A stretch of 64,000 nucleotides of DNA from Desulfurobacterium indicum (GCF_001968985.1 NZ_MOEN01000006.1:1-64000), one strand, 5' to 3'; shown: positions 26,201 through 33,734, counted from the first letter of the stretch. The notes: generated from the letters alone by a model not told the origin. A program made the numbers and translations.

Positions 26201-26322
26201 AAGAGCAGATGCCAGATTTAATGCCAGAAGTGATGAAAAACTATATGTCAGGCTATTTGCCACAGATTATTAAATACTTTATGCCTTACATGGAAAGATA
26301 CGTAATGACAGGTAAAGCTTAA
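23230..26322 (+). CDS. FAD-linked oxidase / 4Fe-4S / CCG-domain oxidoreductase with methionine-rich tail
   Basis: A 1030-residue fusion. Residues ~50-210 are a FAD-binding (PCMH) domain (ADLAWMKEIINID, YPSSYPSSTVGGWLAQGGAGIGS), and residues ~220-470 are the FAD-oxidase C-terminal cap. Two 4Fe-4S motifs follow (CTQCGYCVDSC about 505-515, CTLCNFCDIEC about 555-565). Two CCG (HdrB/GlpC-type) domains contain ACCGIPM, TSCPSCYKTW, LCCGGAGT and TICPCCEFK (about 640-850). This resembles D-lactate/glycolate dehydrogenases fused to their FeS partner. The last ~125 residues are an unusual Met/Pro-rich amphipathic tail with more than 25 Met. There is no signal peptide. The substrate is unknown. It is controlled with the CstR-like repressor and followed by a FadL-type porin. 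Confidence 0.85.
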   Translation: MSYISVLKETFKENFTNDKLNKIAYGHDLGEFPPPVKKMMGIREPDAIVRILSEDDAKKLIELSKKYGFHIVPRAKASSGYGGVLPVTEDTVVADLAWMKEIINIDKENLTATVQPAVVWKDLDEELKARGLTLRLYPSSYPSSTVGGWLAQGGAGIGSYEYGWFKENVVSAKVVLPNGEVRVFQGQELLDYIADAEGITGIITEVTIKVRPLEEEKIKIVAFDDEDGIGSAINFLFDNNVPVWSVSFINPEACHVKNIFPPPAPHGHPEPEHRPTLPEKYMLILAYPASREKEVEAAVDYMVKNFKGEVQSEEIAEHEWEERFKPMKVKRLGPTVVPAEVVLPAKNVAEFLKRIKKEIKHPVVFEGFTVKGGTVILLGFIPHDMRKKDFQFVSSLGVTVSKIGKSLGGRAITPGYYFAHEAEQIFGKERIQKLRKFKKQVDPKSLMNPYKVVQAGKPAKIMALANATEPITKILANMSSKCDLKEHFEDKKGFPGDILWYAYSCTQCGYCVDSCTQYGGYKWEATTPRSKWIFLRELVEGRLEESQELVDIFLGCTLCNFCDIECQIDLPILHAWDRLRGKFVLKDKFSAFPALEVMAAGLKQQNNIWAGPSKDRDKWIPDDLKEYMEENKGKTDILYFAGCTAAFVENDVGIGAMRLMKDAGIKFTNFGKQEACCGIPMVVAGRTDLVERMFDHHTKLAKEMGIKTIVTSCPSCYKTWKIYYQEIAEKKGVDYPFEIKHFTELLADAVKDGRLTFENKPEGVDTITYHDTCKLGRSVPVTEPPRELLKAVPGIKLVEMKHNRDKTLCCGGAGTLVKNPEVAHKIGLKKLKEATDAGADTLTTICPCCEFKMRVDRDYLVEKGKLPDLQIKDLAYILAEAKGYKLKDPEPWVRELWGTFEAMIAIMDPPGMARFMADYLPEMIDAMPEPYRGMMKFMMSAPMPVRKAMFAAMKPMMPKLFPSMLDEMMPKLLPIFLKGMEERIPMPDFLKEQMPDLMPEVMKNYMSGYLPQIIKYFMPYMERYVMTGKA

Positions 26323-26373
26323 TAAATGTCCCCCTATTGGGGGACTTTAAAACTTAACTTTCTGGAGGGAAAC

Positions 26374-27585
26374 ATGAGAAAAAAACTTCTAACACTGCTT
26401 GCAGTAGCTGTAGTAGCGGGGGGAATGTCCCAAAAGGCATTTGCTACTAACGGTGATGACATGATTGGAGTGTCACCTGTATCAAGGGCGATGGGTGGTA
26501 TCGGTGTAGGTATGCCGATATGTGCTACAGATGCTCTCTACAGAAACCCTGCATGGATGTCAAAATCTAAAAATTTTGAAGTTAGCTTTGGTTCAACACT
26601 TTTTCTGCCTGATGTGAAAGCTTCTGCAACTACACCTCTTGGGACAGTTGAAGCAACAAGTAAAGCCGATACATTTGTTATTCCTGAGTTTTCAATTACT
26701 CAGCGTCTAAATGAGAAAGTTGTTGTGGGTCTTGGAGCTTTTGGAGTTTCCGGTATGGGAACAGATTATAGAAATGCAGATTCTACCGGGATGCTTATGA
26801 ATATGAATACAAACTTTTCATTCATGAGAATGATGCCTGCAGTTTCCTATAAAATTAGTGACAATCTTTCTATGGGTGCTGCTCTTCACTTGACGTGGGG
26901 CTCTCTTGATATGGGAGATGGATATTCTCAAGACTTTGGTATTGGTGGAAATATAGGTTTAGCTTATGAAACGGACATGTTAAGTTTAGGTTTTTCTTAC
27001 ATGAGTCCTGTAAGTATGACTTATAAGAGAGTTTACGATTCAAATGGAGATGGCGTTTATGAAGATATGAAGCTTGAACAACCTCAGGAAGTGGCAGCTG
27101 GTGTTGGTGTTAAGCCTATAGATGGATTAAAAGTTGGTTTTGATGTTAGATGGATTAACTGGGCTGATGCTGACGGATACAAACAGTTTGGCTGGAACAA
27201 TCAGATTGTTTATGCTTTAGGTGCTGAGTATAAGGCTACAGAGGCTTTAACTTTAAGAGCCGGTTTTAATTATGCTAAAAGTCCTTTAGATGATGTTTCT
27301 GCTGCTTCAAATGATGCTCCAACTATAACAGTTCCAGATTTAGCTGCTCCCTTTAATGAATATTTTATTGGAGTTATGAACGCTCTTGGATTCCCGGTAA
27401 TCACAGAAACGCATATTACCATTGGTGCAGGTTATAAAGTTAGTGAACACTTTACGATTAACGTAGCTTACGTTCATGCATTTGAAGGTGACTTTAAAGT
27501 TGAAGATACATCAAATGCATACCCAACTTATGAAGCTAAAAATGCTCAAAATAGCATTTCCATGGGTCTCCACTGGAACTTTTAA
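26374..27585 (+). CDS. OmpP1/FadL-family outer-membrane channel
   Basis: A 403-residue beta-barrel protein with a signal peptide (MRKKLLTLLAVAVVAGGMSQKAFA). The N-terminal SPVSRAMGGIGVGMPICATDALYRNPA block is typical of OmpP1/FadL hatch regions, amphipathic strands follow, and the protein ends in a C-terminal Phe (SISMGLHWNF). The family carries hydrophobic molecules across the outer membrane. ATG 26374 has GGAGGG upstream, so an in-frame ORF starting at 26326 is not the true start. A short hairpin-like CCCCCTATTGGGGG lies between the oxidoreductase gene and this one (26329-26342). Its ligand may be the oxidoreductase substrate (inference). Confidence 0.88.
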   Translation: MRKKLLTLLAVAVVAGGMSQKAFATNGDDMIGVSPVSRAMGGIGVGMPICATDALYRNPAWMSKSKNFEVSFGSTLFLPDVKASATTPLGTVEATSKADTFVIPEFSITQRLNEKVVVGLGAFGVSGMGTDYRNADSTGMLMNMNTNFSFMRMMPAVSYKISDNLSMGAALHLTWGSLDMGDGYSQDFGIGGNIGLAYETDMLSLGFSYMSPVSMTYKRVYDSNGDGVYEDMKLEQPQEVAAGVGVKPIDGLKVGFDVRWINWADADGYKQFGWNNQIVYALGAEYKATEALTLRAGFNYAKSPLDDVSAASNDAPTITVPDLAAPFNEYFIGVMNALGFPVITETHITIGAGYKVSEHFTINVAYVHAFEGDFKVEDTSNAYPTYEAKNAQNSISMGLHWNF

Positions 27586-27617
27586 TCCTGCGGAACCTCC
27601 CTCCTTTTCTTCTGGAA

Positions 27618-27650
27618 CCCTCCCTTCGGGGAGGGCTTTTTATTTTTCTT
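27618..27650. terminator. Intrinsic terminator with UUCG tetraloop
   Basis: CCCTCCC (27618-27624) pairs with GGGAGGG (27629-27635) around a TTCG loop, followed by CTTTTTATTTTTC. It ends the FadL-type transcript and overlaps the 3' end of the convergent bcp gene. Confidence 0.9.
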
Positions 27651-28110
27651 TTAATTTCTTTAATGTTTCTAAAACTTTATCAACGTGTCCTTTAACTCTA
27701 ACATTCTTCCACACATGTGCCACTTTTCCTTCAGGGTCTATTAAATAAGTTGTCCTTACAACTCCGTAGTATTCTTTACCAAATCTTTTTTTCAGCTTCC
27801 ATGCATCATAAGCTTTTATAATTTCCTTTTCAGGGTCACTCAAAAGAGTGACTTTTAAATTTTTCTTTTCTTTAAATTTTTTGTGACTTTCAACAGAATC
27901 TGGGCTTACTCCAATTACTACTGCATTAAGCTTTTCAAACTCTTTTAGTTTTTCTGTGAAATCTTCTGCCTCTTTGGTGCATCCTGGGGTGTTATCTTTA
28001 GGATAAAAGTAAAGAACTATCCATTTTCCTTTAAAATCTTTAAGGCATACTTCTTTCCCTTCATCATTTTTAAGGCAGAAATCCAGAGCAGTTTTTCCGA
28101 TGTCAACCAT
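27640..28110 (-). CDS. bcp: Bcp-type thioredoxin-dependent peroxiredoxin
   Basis: A 156-residue atypical 2-Cys peroxiredoxin reducing H2O2 and organic peroxides in the cytoplasm. Peroxidatic Cys is in FYPKDNTPGCTKEAEDF (about residue 44). WKLKKRFGKEYYGVVRTTYLIDPEGKVAHVW follows. The usual nearby resolving Cys of the BcpA type (C-x4-C) is absent, so it may act as a 1-Cys form. Four Cys in total are present. Confidence 0.92.
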   Translation of the reverse strand: MVDIGKTALDFCLKNDEGKEVCLKDFKGKWIVLYFYPKDNTPGCTKEAEDFTEKLKEFEKLNAVVIGVSPDSVESHKKFKEKKNLKVTLLSDPEKEIIKAYDAWKLKKRFGKEYYGVVRTTYLIDPEGKVAHVWKNVRVKGHVDKVLETLKKLKEK

Positions 28111-28190
28111 TTTATTCCTCCAGTTTGTATTTTTCCGTTTTTGATTAAATATATGAAAATTTGAGATAAAAGTTGACTGTTTCGTTTGAA

Positions 28191-28215
28191 AGTGGGGAGA
28201 TTTTCTCTCCCCACT
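28191..28215 (-). terminator. Hairpin terminator after octaheme cytochrome gene
   Basis: AGTGGGGAGA (28191-28200) and TCTCCCCACT (28206-28215) form a perfect 10-base-pair stem. It lies 20 bases past the minus-strand stop codon at 28235, with only a short T stretch on the minus strand. Confidence 0.7.
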
Positions 28216-28234
28216 TGAAAATCAGAAAGGTTGT

Positions 28235-29428
28235 TTAACTCTTTTTCTTCCTGTATATGTAATAGGCACCACCGGCAAGAATTATAGGTGTAAATATCAT
28301 TCCTAGTCCGAATGCTATTGCGGGGAAGTGGCCGTAACCAAGCTCTACAAGTGGTAGTCTGTGTTCTGACCACCACGGACCGTGACAGTCAAGACAATGT
28401 AAAGCTTTTTCTTTAGGTAGGACTCCATGATTAAGCTGGAAGTATCTTGAAATTTCAACAAAGCTTTTGCCGTCCCAGTAAAGTCCTGCCGCTTTTGCTC
28501 CTGCTTTTATCGCTTTGTCCCTATCTCCTGTTGCAAAGATAATCCCTACTTTTATAGGTATGGGGACGTTGTGTTTTGTATCATATGGAACAATGGCGTA
28601 GTGATATTTAAATGGGTAAATTTTCCCGTCTTCCATGTTACCTACAGGTTCTGTGAAAGTAATTTTGCCTAATACACCTTCGACACCTTCGTCAGGTTTT
28701 TCAAGTTTTGCCTGGTTAAGTTTTCCATCTATAGCCGGAAGATAAAGTTTTCTTTTTCCGTTCCACCATCTGTATGCAGGGATTATGTTCTCTTTAATCT
28801 CCCTCTCTTCTCCCCATTTAACGCCCTCAAACTCAATTTTTCTCCAGTCTCTATGGAGTTCGCTTTTATGTATCACGGGTATATGGCATGTTTGACAGGC
28901 GATATGTTTTGTGTGGAAATGTTCTATAAACCAGCCTGTTAAACCTTTGTGGGGATGCTTGTGGCAGTCAGTACATGAAACCGGTTTTGCTTCTCTTGAA
29001 AAAGTGTCAACACCGACAGTTCCCACTTTATGATTTCGAAAAGCGTGACAGTCAACACAGTCCATACCTGCTGCCATATGGACATCGATATCTTTTGTTA
29101 CTTTCTTTGTGAATAGAGCAGAAGAAAGGTTTGGACGTTTGACGCCGTCACCGCCTCCGGAAAAGGCGTGACACAAGAGGCATACATCTTTAGAAGGTTT
29201 TGCCTGTATTTTTGATGCGATTTCCTGAAGGTTAATTTTTGCTTCATAATGCCATGTGCCATTTTCGTTGACGGGAACTTTCAAGCCGGTTTTGACACCT
29301 TTTCCGCCTCCGTATCCTGCAAGGTGACAGACGAGACAATCAATATCGGCTGCTGCTTCTTCAAACGTCATATCAGGTCTACTCGGTTTCCCCATGCTTA
29401 CGCCGTGGCACATGGAGCAACCGCTCAT
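28235..29428 (-). CDS. Octaheme c-type cytochrome (tetrathionate-reductase family), C-terminal part after in-frame TAA
   Basis: The 397 residues carry seven CxxCH haem-binding motifs (CSMCH, CLVCH, CLLCH, CVDCH, CTDCH, CQTCH, CLDCH) and a C-terminal membrane anchor (FGLGMIFTPIILAGGAYYIY). The FSGGGDGVK and DIDVHMAAGMDCVDCH blocks resemble the octaheme tetrathionate reductase family, whose members reduce S or N oxyanions in the periplasm. No signal peptide or ribosome-binding site precedes ATG 29428. The reading frame is continuous with the upstream fragment except for one TAA at 29476-29474, so this is the rest of that gene. Homology continues upstream of 29428 (KAPPGYEDKINGKLL). Confidence 0.75.
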   Translation of the reverse strand: MSGCSMCHGVSMGKPSRPDMTFEEAAADIDCLVCHLAGYGGGKGVKTGLKVPVNENGTWHYEAKINLQEIASKIQAKPSKDVCLLCHAFSGGGDGVKRPNLSSALFTKKVTKDIDVHMAAGMDCVDCHAFRNHKVGTVGVDTFSREAKPVSCTDCHKHPHKGLTGWFIEHFHTKHIACQTCHIPVIHKSELHRDWRKIEFEGVKWGEEREIKENIIPAYRWWNGKRKLYLPAIDGKLNQAKLEKPDEGVEGVLGKITFTEPVGNMEDGKIYPFKYHYAIVPYDTKHNVPIPIKVGIIFATGDRDKAIKAGAKAAGLYWDGKSFVEISRYFQLNHGVLPKEKALHCLDCHGPWWSEHRLPLVELGYGHFPAIAFGLGMIFTPIILAGGAYYIYRKKKS

Positions 29429-29473
29429 GAGTAATTTTCCGTTTATTTTGTCTTCATATCCAGGAGGTGCTTT

Positions 29474-29839
29474 TTAAAGCATTACTTTTCCGATCCAGTT
29501 GACTGTATGACCATTGAAAAATATGGACATACAGTAGTCGTTATAGTTGTGTTTTCCACCCCCTTTCGGGTTTTTCAGATTTACGACATCGTTTTCAACG
29601 TTGCTCATCTGAAAGTGATATGAATGGAATACATCTTCAACCTCTTTTTTGTGACAGGGAAGACAGCTTTTAGCACCTTCGTATTTTGTTCTTCCCAGCA
29701 TTTTAAATACTTCGGTGTGGTCTGCATACCTGTTTTCTGCATCGGAAAACAGGCTTCTTCTAACAGCTGCATGCCCGGCACCCGCAATTAATATAAAGCC
29801 GGCAGTAACAAGGGTGCACGTCTTTAGGGCCCTTCTCAT
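29474..29839 (-). CDS. Octaheme c-type cytochrome, N-terminal part ending at an in-frame TAA
   Basis: 121 residues with a signal peptide (LKTCTLVTAGFILIAGAGHA) and the first haem site CLPCH (about residue 59), then HSYHFQMSN and HNYNDYCMS. It stops at TAA 29476-29474 right after NWIGKVML. The same frame then continues with seven more haem motifs, giving eight in total, as in octaheme cytochromes. A good GGAGG precedes ATG 29839 and a strong promoter lies upstream, so the gene looks expressed. It may be a fresh pseudogene, a sequencing error or a read-through case. It is divergent from the [NiFe] hydrogenase operon. Confidence 0.75.
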   Translation of the reverse strand: MRRALKTCTLVTAGFILIAGAGHAAVRRSLFSDAENRYADHTEVFKMLGRTKYEGAKSCLPCHKKEVEDVFHSYHFQMSNVENDVVNLKNPKGGGKHNYNDYCMSIFFNGHTVNWIGKVML

Positions 29840-29882
29840 ATCGACCTCCCTTTTATTTGTTTAGACGAATATCTTAATAAGT

Positions 29883-29911
29883 AGTATATATTCTGTATCA
29901 GCACATGTCAA
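29883..29911 (-). promoter_or_regulatory. Promoter of octaheme cytochrome gene
   Basis: On the minus strand TTGACA (29911-29906) and TATACT (29888-29883) are spaced by exactly 17 bases, about 44 bases before ATG 29839. The match to sigma-70 consensus is strong. Confidence 0.8.
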
Positions 29912-30064
29912 TTAGTTTAATTTTCAATATAAGGTTTGCTGAATAAAACACTAATCAATAAATCAATAAAAAAAGAGATTAAGAAAAAGATGTAACTTTC
30001 TTAAGTGAAAGTAAAACTGGAGTAGCACCAAATCTATATTAGATACCACTTATATAAGAAAGTA

Positions 30065-30093
30065 TTGACTTGCCCGAAAGAGACTTTTATAAT
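30065..30093 (+). promoter_or_regulatory. Promoter of [NiFe] hydrogenase operon
   Basis: TTGACT (30065-30070) and TATAAT (30088-30093) are spaced by 17 bases, 43 bases before ATG 30137. A 13-base dyad ATCTATATTAGAT lies upstream at 30032-30044 and could bind a regulator. The rest of the divergent region (29912-30031) is AT-rich, with no gene seen. Confidence 0.85.
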
Positions 30094-30136
30094 CACATTA
30101 TAGTAATGTCCAATCCAAGAAAAGGAGGGTTTAAAC

Positions 30137-31216
30137 ATGGACAGAAACATGTTCACGGGGGGATTCCCAGGAACGATCTCCCGTCGTGGTTTCTTGCGTG
30201 CTTGTGCTATAGCCACAGCGGCTATGGGGCTTCCAATGGAAATGGTATCAAAGGTAGCTGAGGCTGCAGAAGATCCGAAAAGACCGAGAGTTGTTTGGCT
30301 TCATTTTCAGGAGTGTACAGGATGTTCTGAGTCTCTTTTGAGAGCTTCTCACCCTGACCTTGCTGCCTTAATACTTGACCTTATCGATCTTCAGTATCAT
30401 GAAACACTTATGGCAGGTGCTGGACCTCAGGCAGAAGAAGCTTTTGAAAAAGCTATCGAAGAGCCAAACTACATTCTTGTGGTTGAAGGTTCTATACCGA
30501 CAGGTGACTACGAAGATTTTTGTATGATCGGTGGTCATTCTGCTATGCATAATCTTAAGAGAGCTGCTAAAAATGCTCTTGCTATTATCAACATAGGAAC
30601 GTGTTCTGCTTACGGTGGTATTCCGGCTGCAAGGCCAAATCCTACAAAAGCAGTTGGTACCGGTGATATTATTAAGGATAAGCCTATTGTGAATGTTCCA
30701 GGTTGTCCTCCAAACCCATATAACTTCCTTTCAACGGTTCTCTACTTCCTTACGTTTAAGAAGCTTCCACCAACAGATATTTACGGAAGGCCACTCTTTG
30801 GTTATGGAAGGAGAATTCACGACCAGTGTGAAAGAAGACCTCACTTTGACGAAGGAAGATATGTTGAGCAGTTTGGTGATGAGGGACACAGGCTTGGTTA
30901 CTGTCTCTATAAGATGGGATGTAAAGCTCCAGAAACATTTTCTAACTGTTCAATAATCAGATTTAACGATGTTGAAGTATGGCCTGTTTCTGTTGGTAAC
31001 GGTTGTTACGGATGTACAGAACCGAACTTCTGGGATACTATGACACCGTTCCATGAGAGACTCCCAGGTATCAGTTTGCCTGTTAATGGTGGAATAATTG
31101 CAAATGCTACAGATATTGGTAAGAAAGCTCTTGGTATTACGGCAGCAGCTCTTGCTATTCATGCTGGTATCGGTGTAGCTAAAAGCCTTGCGAAAGGTAA
31201 AAAAGAGGAAGAATAA
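30137..31216 (+). CDS. hyaA: [NiFe] hydrogenase small subunit (Tat-exported)
   Basis: Electron-transfer subunit of a membrane-bound uptake hydrogenase. The twin-arginine signal SRRGFLRA (Arg16-Arg17) is followed by a hydrophobic stretch. The mature part begins near RPRVVWLHFQECTGCSESLLR, with the first Cys ligands of the proximal cluster. GTCSAYGGIPAA and NVPGCPPNP supply the other proximal Cys. IHDQCERR, EGHRLGYCLYKMGCKAP and NGCYGCTEPNFWD hold the distal and medial cluster ligands. The C-terminal hydrophobic helix (KALGITAAALAIHAGIGVA) can anchor it. 359 residues. GGAGGG precedes the ATG. The order small-large-cytochrome b is that of group 1 enzymes. Confidence 0.96.
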   Translation: MDRNMFTGGFPGTISRRGFLRACAIATAAMGLPMEMVSKVAEAAEDPKRPRVVWLHFQECTGCSESLLRASHPDLAALILDLIDLQYHETLMAGAGPQAEEAFEKAIEEPNYILVVEGSIPTGDYEDFCMIGGHSAMHNLKRAAKNALAIINIGTCSAYGGIPAARPNPTKAVGTGDIIKDKPIVNVPGCPPNPYNFLSTVLYFLTFKKLPPTDIYGRPLFGYGRRIHDQCERRPHFDEGRYVEQFGDEGHRLGYCLYKMGCKAPETFSNCSIIRFNDVEVWPVSVGNGCYGCTEPNFWDTMTPFHERLPGISLPVNGGIIANATDIGKKALGITAAALAIHAGIGVAKSLAKGKKEEE

Positions 31217-31251
31217 TTTTCAATAACAAAACCCCAGACGGAGGTTAAACT

Positions 31252-32976
31252 ATGGCGAAGAGAGTAGTTGTTGACCCTATTACGAGAATTGAGGGTCACT
31301 TACGTATAGAGGTTGAGGTGGAAAATGGCAGAATTAAAGATGCCGTTTCTTCTGCTCAGATGTGGAGAGGTCTTGAAAATATTATTATCGGAAGAAAGGC
31401 AGATGATGCCTGGATGTTTGCTCAAAGGACATGTGGTGTTTGTACAACAGTTCACGCTATTGCATCTGTGAGGTCTGTTGAAAATGCTCTTAAGCTTGAA
31501 ATTCCTTACAACGCTCAGATGGTAAGGAACCTTATTATTGCTTCTCACGCACTTCAGGATCATATCGTTCACTTTTATCATCTTTCTGCTCTTGACTGGG
31601 TTGATATTGTTTCAGCTCTCAAAGCAGACCCTAAAAAAGCTGCAGCAATAGCAGACAGCTATCAGAACTGGAAGCTTAACGGTGATTCTGTATTTAGGGC
31701 AGTTCAGGAGAAACTCAAGAAATTTGTAGCTTCAGGGCAACTCGGTATATTTGCTACAGGTTATTGGGGACATCCAGCAATGATTCTTCCACCGGAAGTA
31801 AACCTCATTGCGGTTACTCACTATCTCCAGGCTCTTGACTTCCAGAGAAAGGCATGTCAGGCAATTGCTATTCTCGGTGGTAAGAACCCACACATCCAGA
31901 ACCTTGCTGTTGGAGGTGTATCTACTGCTATTAATCCTGATAACGTTGCTACACTTAACATGGAGAGACTTGAATATATTAAGACACTTCTTGATGATGT
32001 TAGAGACTTTGTTCAAAATTGTTACCTTCCTGATGTTATTGCTATTGCGTCTTTCTACAAAGACTGGCTCGCTTACGGTAAGACAGGTGAGTACTACCTT
32101 GCTGTTCCTGAGCTTCCTCAGGATACGAAAGGTGAGACATTCGATCTTCCAGGTGGAACAGTAATTAACAATAAGGTTACACCTATTAAGAGTTTCTACG
32201 ATCCATACTTCATTAACAATGTTTATGAGAACATTACTCACGCCTGGTATGACGGTGACTGGACAAGGCATCCATGGGAAGAAGAGACAGTTCCTAAGTA
32301 CACAGGTCTTAAGCCTGACGGAACTGTTGATGAAAATGGTAAATATTCATGGTCAAAAGCTCCAAGATTCAAAGTTAACGGCGAATATGTTCCTATGGAA
32401 GTTGGTCCTCTTTCTCAGGTTCTTGCAGGATATCTTCAGGGACACAAGCTTACCAGGAAATGGGCTGACTACGCACTGAATCAGCTCAGCAGCATGGCTG
32501 GAACAAAGGTTACTATCGAAAACCTCAAGTCAACGCCAGGCCGTCACCTTGCAAGAGCGATCAGAGCTGCAATGATGGCAGATCTTGCCATGAAGCAGTG
32601 GGAGCAGCTTGTTGACAACATTGGAAGGGGCGATCTTGAGATCTTCAATCCACCATCCTATCCGCAGGGAGAAATAAGAGGTTGCGGTTTCCATGAAGCA
32701 CCACGTGGAGTTCTTTCTCACTGGTCTGTTGTTCACAATGGCGGAATAATGAAGAACTATCAGGAAGTTGTTCCTTCTACCTGGAATGCTGGTCCAAGAG
32801 ACAGCAAAGGGCAGAGAGGTCCTTATGAAACTGCTCTTATCGGTAATCCAGTTGTTGAACCAGAGAAGCCGCTTGAAGTTTTAAGAACTGTTCACTCATT
32901 TGACCCATGTATTGCATGTGCTGTTCACATGATTGATCCTGAAGGTAAGGAAATCGTTAAAGTTAAAGCTCTGTAA
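31252..32976 (+). CDS. hyaB: [NiFe] hydrogenase large subunit
   Basis: Catalytic subunit that splits H2 at a Ni-Fe site. The four Cys ligands are visible: RTCGVC (Cys61, Cys64) and DPCIACAVH (Cys553, Cys556). All are Cys, not selenocysteine. The 15-residue tail after His559 (MIDPEGKEIVKVKAL) is the part removed by the endopeptidase encoded downstream. 574 residues. It has no signal of its own and is carried across the membrane with the small subunit. GGAGG precedes ATG 31252. Confidence 0.97.
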   Translation: MAKRVVVDPITRIEGHLRIEVEVENGRIKDAVSSAQMWRGLENIIIGRKADDAWMFAQRTCGVCTTVHAIASVRSVENALKLEIPYNAQMVRNLIIASHALQDHIVHFYHLSALDWVDIVSALKADPKKAAAIADSYQNWKLNGDSVFRAVQEKLKKFVASGQLGIFATGYWGHPAMILPPEVNLIAVTHYLQALDFQRKACQAIAILGGKNPHIQNLAVGGVSTAINPDNVATLNMERLEYIKTLLDDVRDFVQNCYLPDVIAIASFYKDWLAYGKTGEYYLAVPELPQDTKGETFDLPGGTVINNKVTPIKSFYDPYFINNVYENITHAWYDGDWTRHPWEEETVPKYTGLKPDGTVDENGKYSWSKAPRFKVNGEYVPMEVGPLSQVLAGYLQGHKLTRKWADYALNQLSSMAGTKVTIENLKSTPGRHLARAIRAAMMADLAMKQWEQLVDNIGRGDLEIFNPPSYPQGEIRGCGFHEAPRGVLSHWSVVHNGGIMKNYQEVVPSTWNAGPRDSKGQRGPYETALIGNPVVEPEKPLEVLRTVHSFDPCIACAVHMIDPEGKEIVKVKAL

Positions 32977-32981
32977 TGTTT

Positions 32982-32998
32982 GGGGGCTTTAAGCCCCC
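32982..32998 (+). terminator. Palindromic hairpin between hydrogenase large subunit and cytochrome b
   Basis: GGGGGCTT-T-AAGCCCCC forms a tight stem right after the large-subunit stop. Only TTAATTT follows, so it is more likely to reduce or stabilise transcripts than to stop them fully. This would set more structural subunit than cytochrome. Confidence 0.6.
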
Positions 32999-33022
32999 TT
33001 AATTTCCTCAAGGAGGGAACTA

Positions 33023-33682
33023 ATGGCAGGTCACGGAAAAGATTATGAAAAAGTCTATGTCTGGAGCGTCCTGCTCAGGGTTTACCACTGGGTGTTTGCT
33101 CTTTCCATCTTTGTTCTTATTGCCACAGGCCTTTACATTGACTGGCCCTGGACAAATACATGGATGGAAGGGAGCCATCAGTGGACAATGGCTCTGATGA
33201 GGTATATCCACTATGTTGCAGGAATGCTCTTTACAATGGCTGTTATTACAAGAATTTACCTGTGGTTCTTTGGCAATAAAAACGAAAAAGTTTGGGATTT
33301 TGCTCCAATTACGCCAAGGAATATTAAAAACATGTTTACAACTGCTTTTTACTACGCTTATCTTACTGACAGCCACGAACACAGAACAGGCCATAACGCT
33401 ATGGCAGGTATGTCATACGTTATGACTATTCTTCTTGCTGTTGTTCAGTTTATTACAGGTTTCTATCTGCTTTATCCTGAAAGCAGTTTCTTCGTGAGCC
33501 TTGGTTCAATTTTTGGAACTCAGCAGACGGCAAGATTTATCCATCATATTCTCAACTGGTATTTCGCGATCTTTGCACTTGTTCACATCTACATTGCTTC
33601 CTGGAACGATATCAGGAATCCTGAAGGGCTTATTTCTTCTATCTTCTCAGGATATAAGTTTTTCCCGAAGGATCATCACTGA
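33023..33682 (+). CDS. hyaC: Hydrogenase cytochrome b subunit
   Basis: A 219-residue membrane protein with four hydrophobic helices and haem-ligand His: LLRVYHWVFALSIF (about residue 18), MRYIHYVAGMLF, FIHHILNWYFAIFALVHIYIAS. It passes electrons from the periplasmic hydrogenase to the quinone pool. It also has the LLYPESSFFVSLGSIFG loop of HyaC-like proteins. AAGGAGGG precedes the ATG. It is the last gene before a strong terminator. Confidence 0.93.
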   Translation: MAGHGKDYEKVYVWSVLLRVYHWVFALSIFVLIATGLYIDWPWTNTWMEGSHQWTMALMRYIHYVAGMLFTMAVITRIYLWFFGNKNEKVWDFAPITPRNIKNMFTTAFYYAYLTDSHEHRTGHNAMAGMSYVMTILLAVVQFITGFYLLYPESSFFVSLGSIFGTQQTARFIHHILNWYFAIFALVHIYIASWNDIRNPEGLISSIFSGYKFFPKDHH

Positions 33683-33700
33683 TTACTAAAAGTGGTATAT

Positions 33701-33734
33701 AATAAGGGGGAGATTTTCTCCCCCTTATTTTTTT
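33701..33734 (+). terminator. Strong intrinsic terminator after hydrogenase structural genes
   Basis: AATAAGGGGGAG (33701-33712) pairs with CTCCCCCTTATT (33718-33729), followed by a T run to 33734. It separates structural genes from the maturation genes. Confidence 0.9.

Noticed and set aside
28017-28376. 119-residue minus-strand ORF between cytochrome and bcp
   Set aside because: It overlaps both genes in another frame, runs through the terminator hairpin and has no recognisable domain.
29474-29476. TAA in the octaheme cytochrome as a selenocysteine or pyrrolysine codon
   Set aside because: Selenocysteine uses TGA and pyrrolysine TAG. TAA recoding is not known in bacteria, so mutation, read-through or sequence error are preferred.
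32890-32976. Selenocysteine in the [NiFe] hydrogenase large subunit
   Set aside because: The C-terminal ligand position is an ordinary Cys codon (DPCIAC), with no in-frame TGA.
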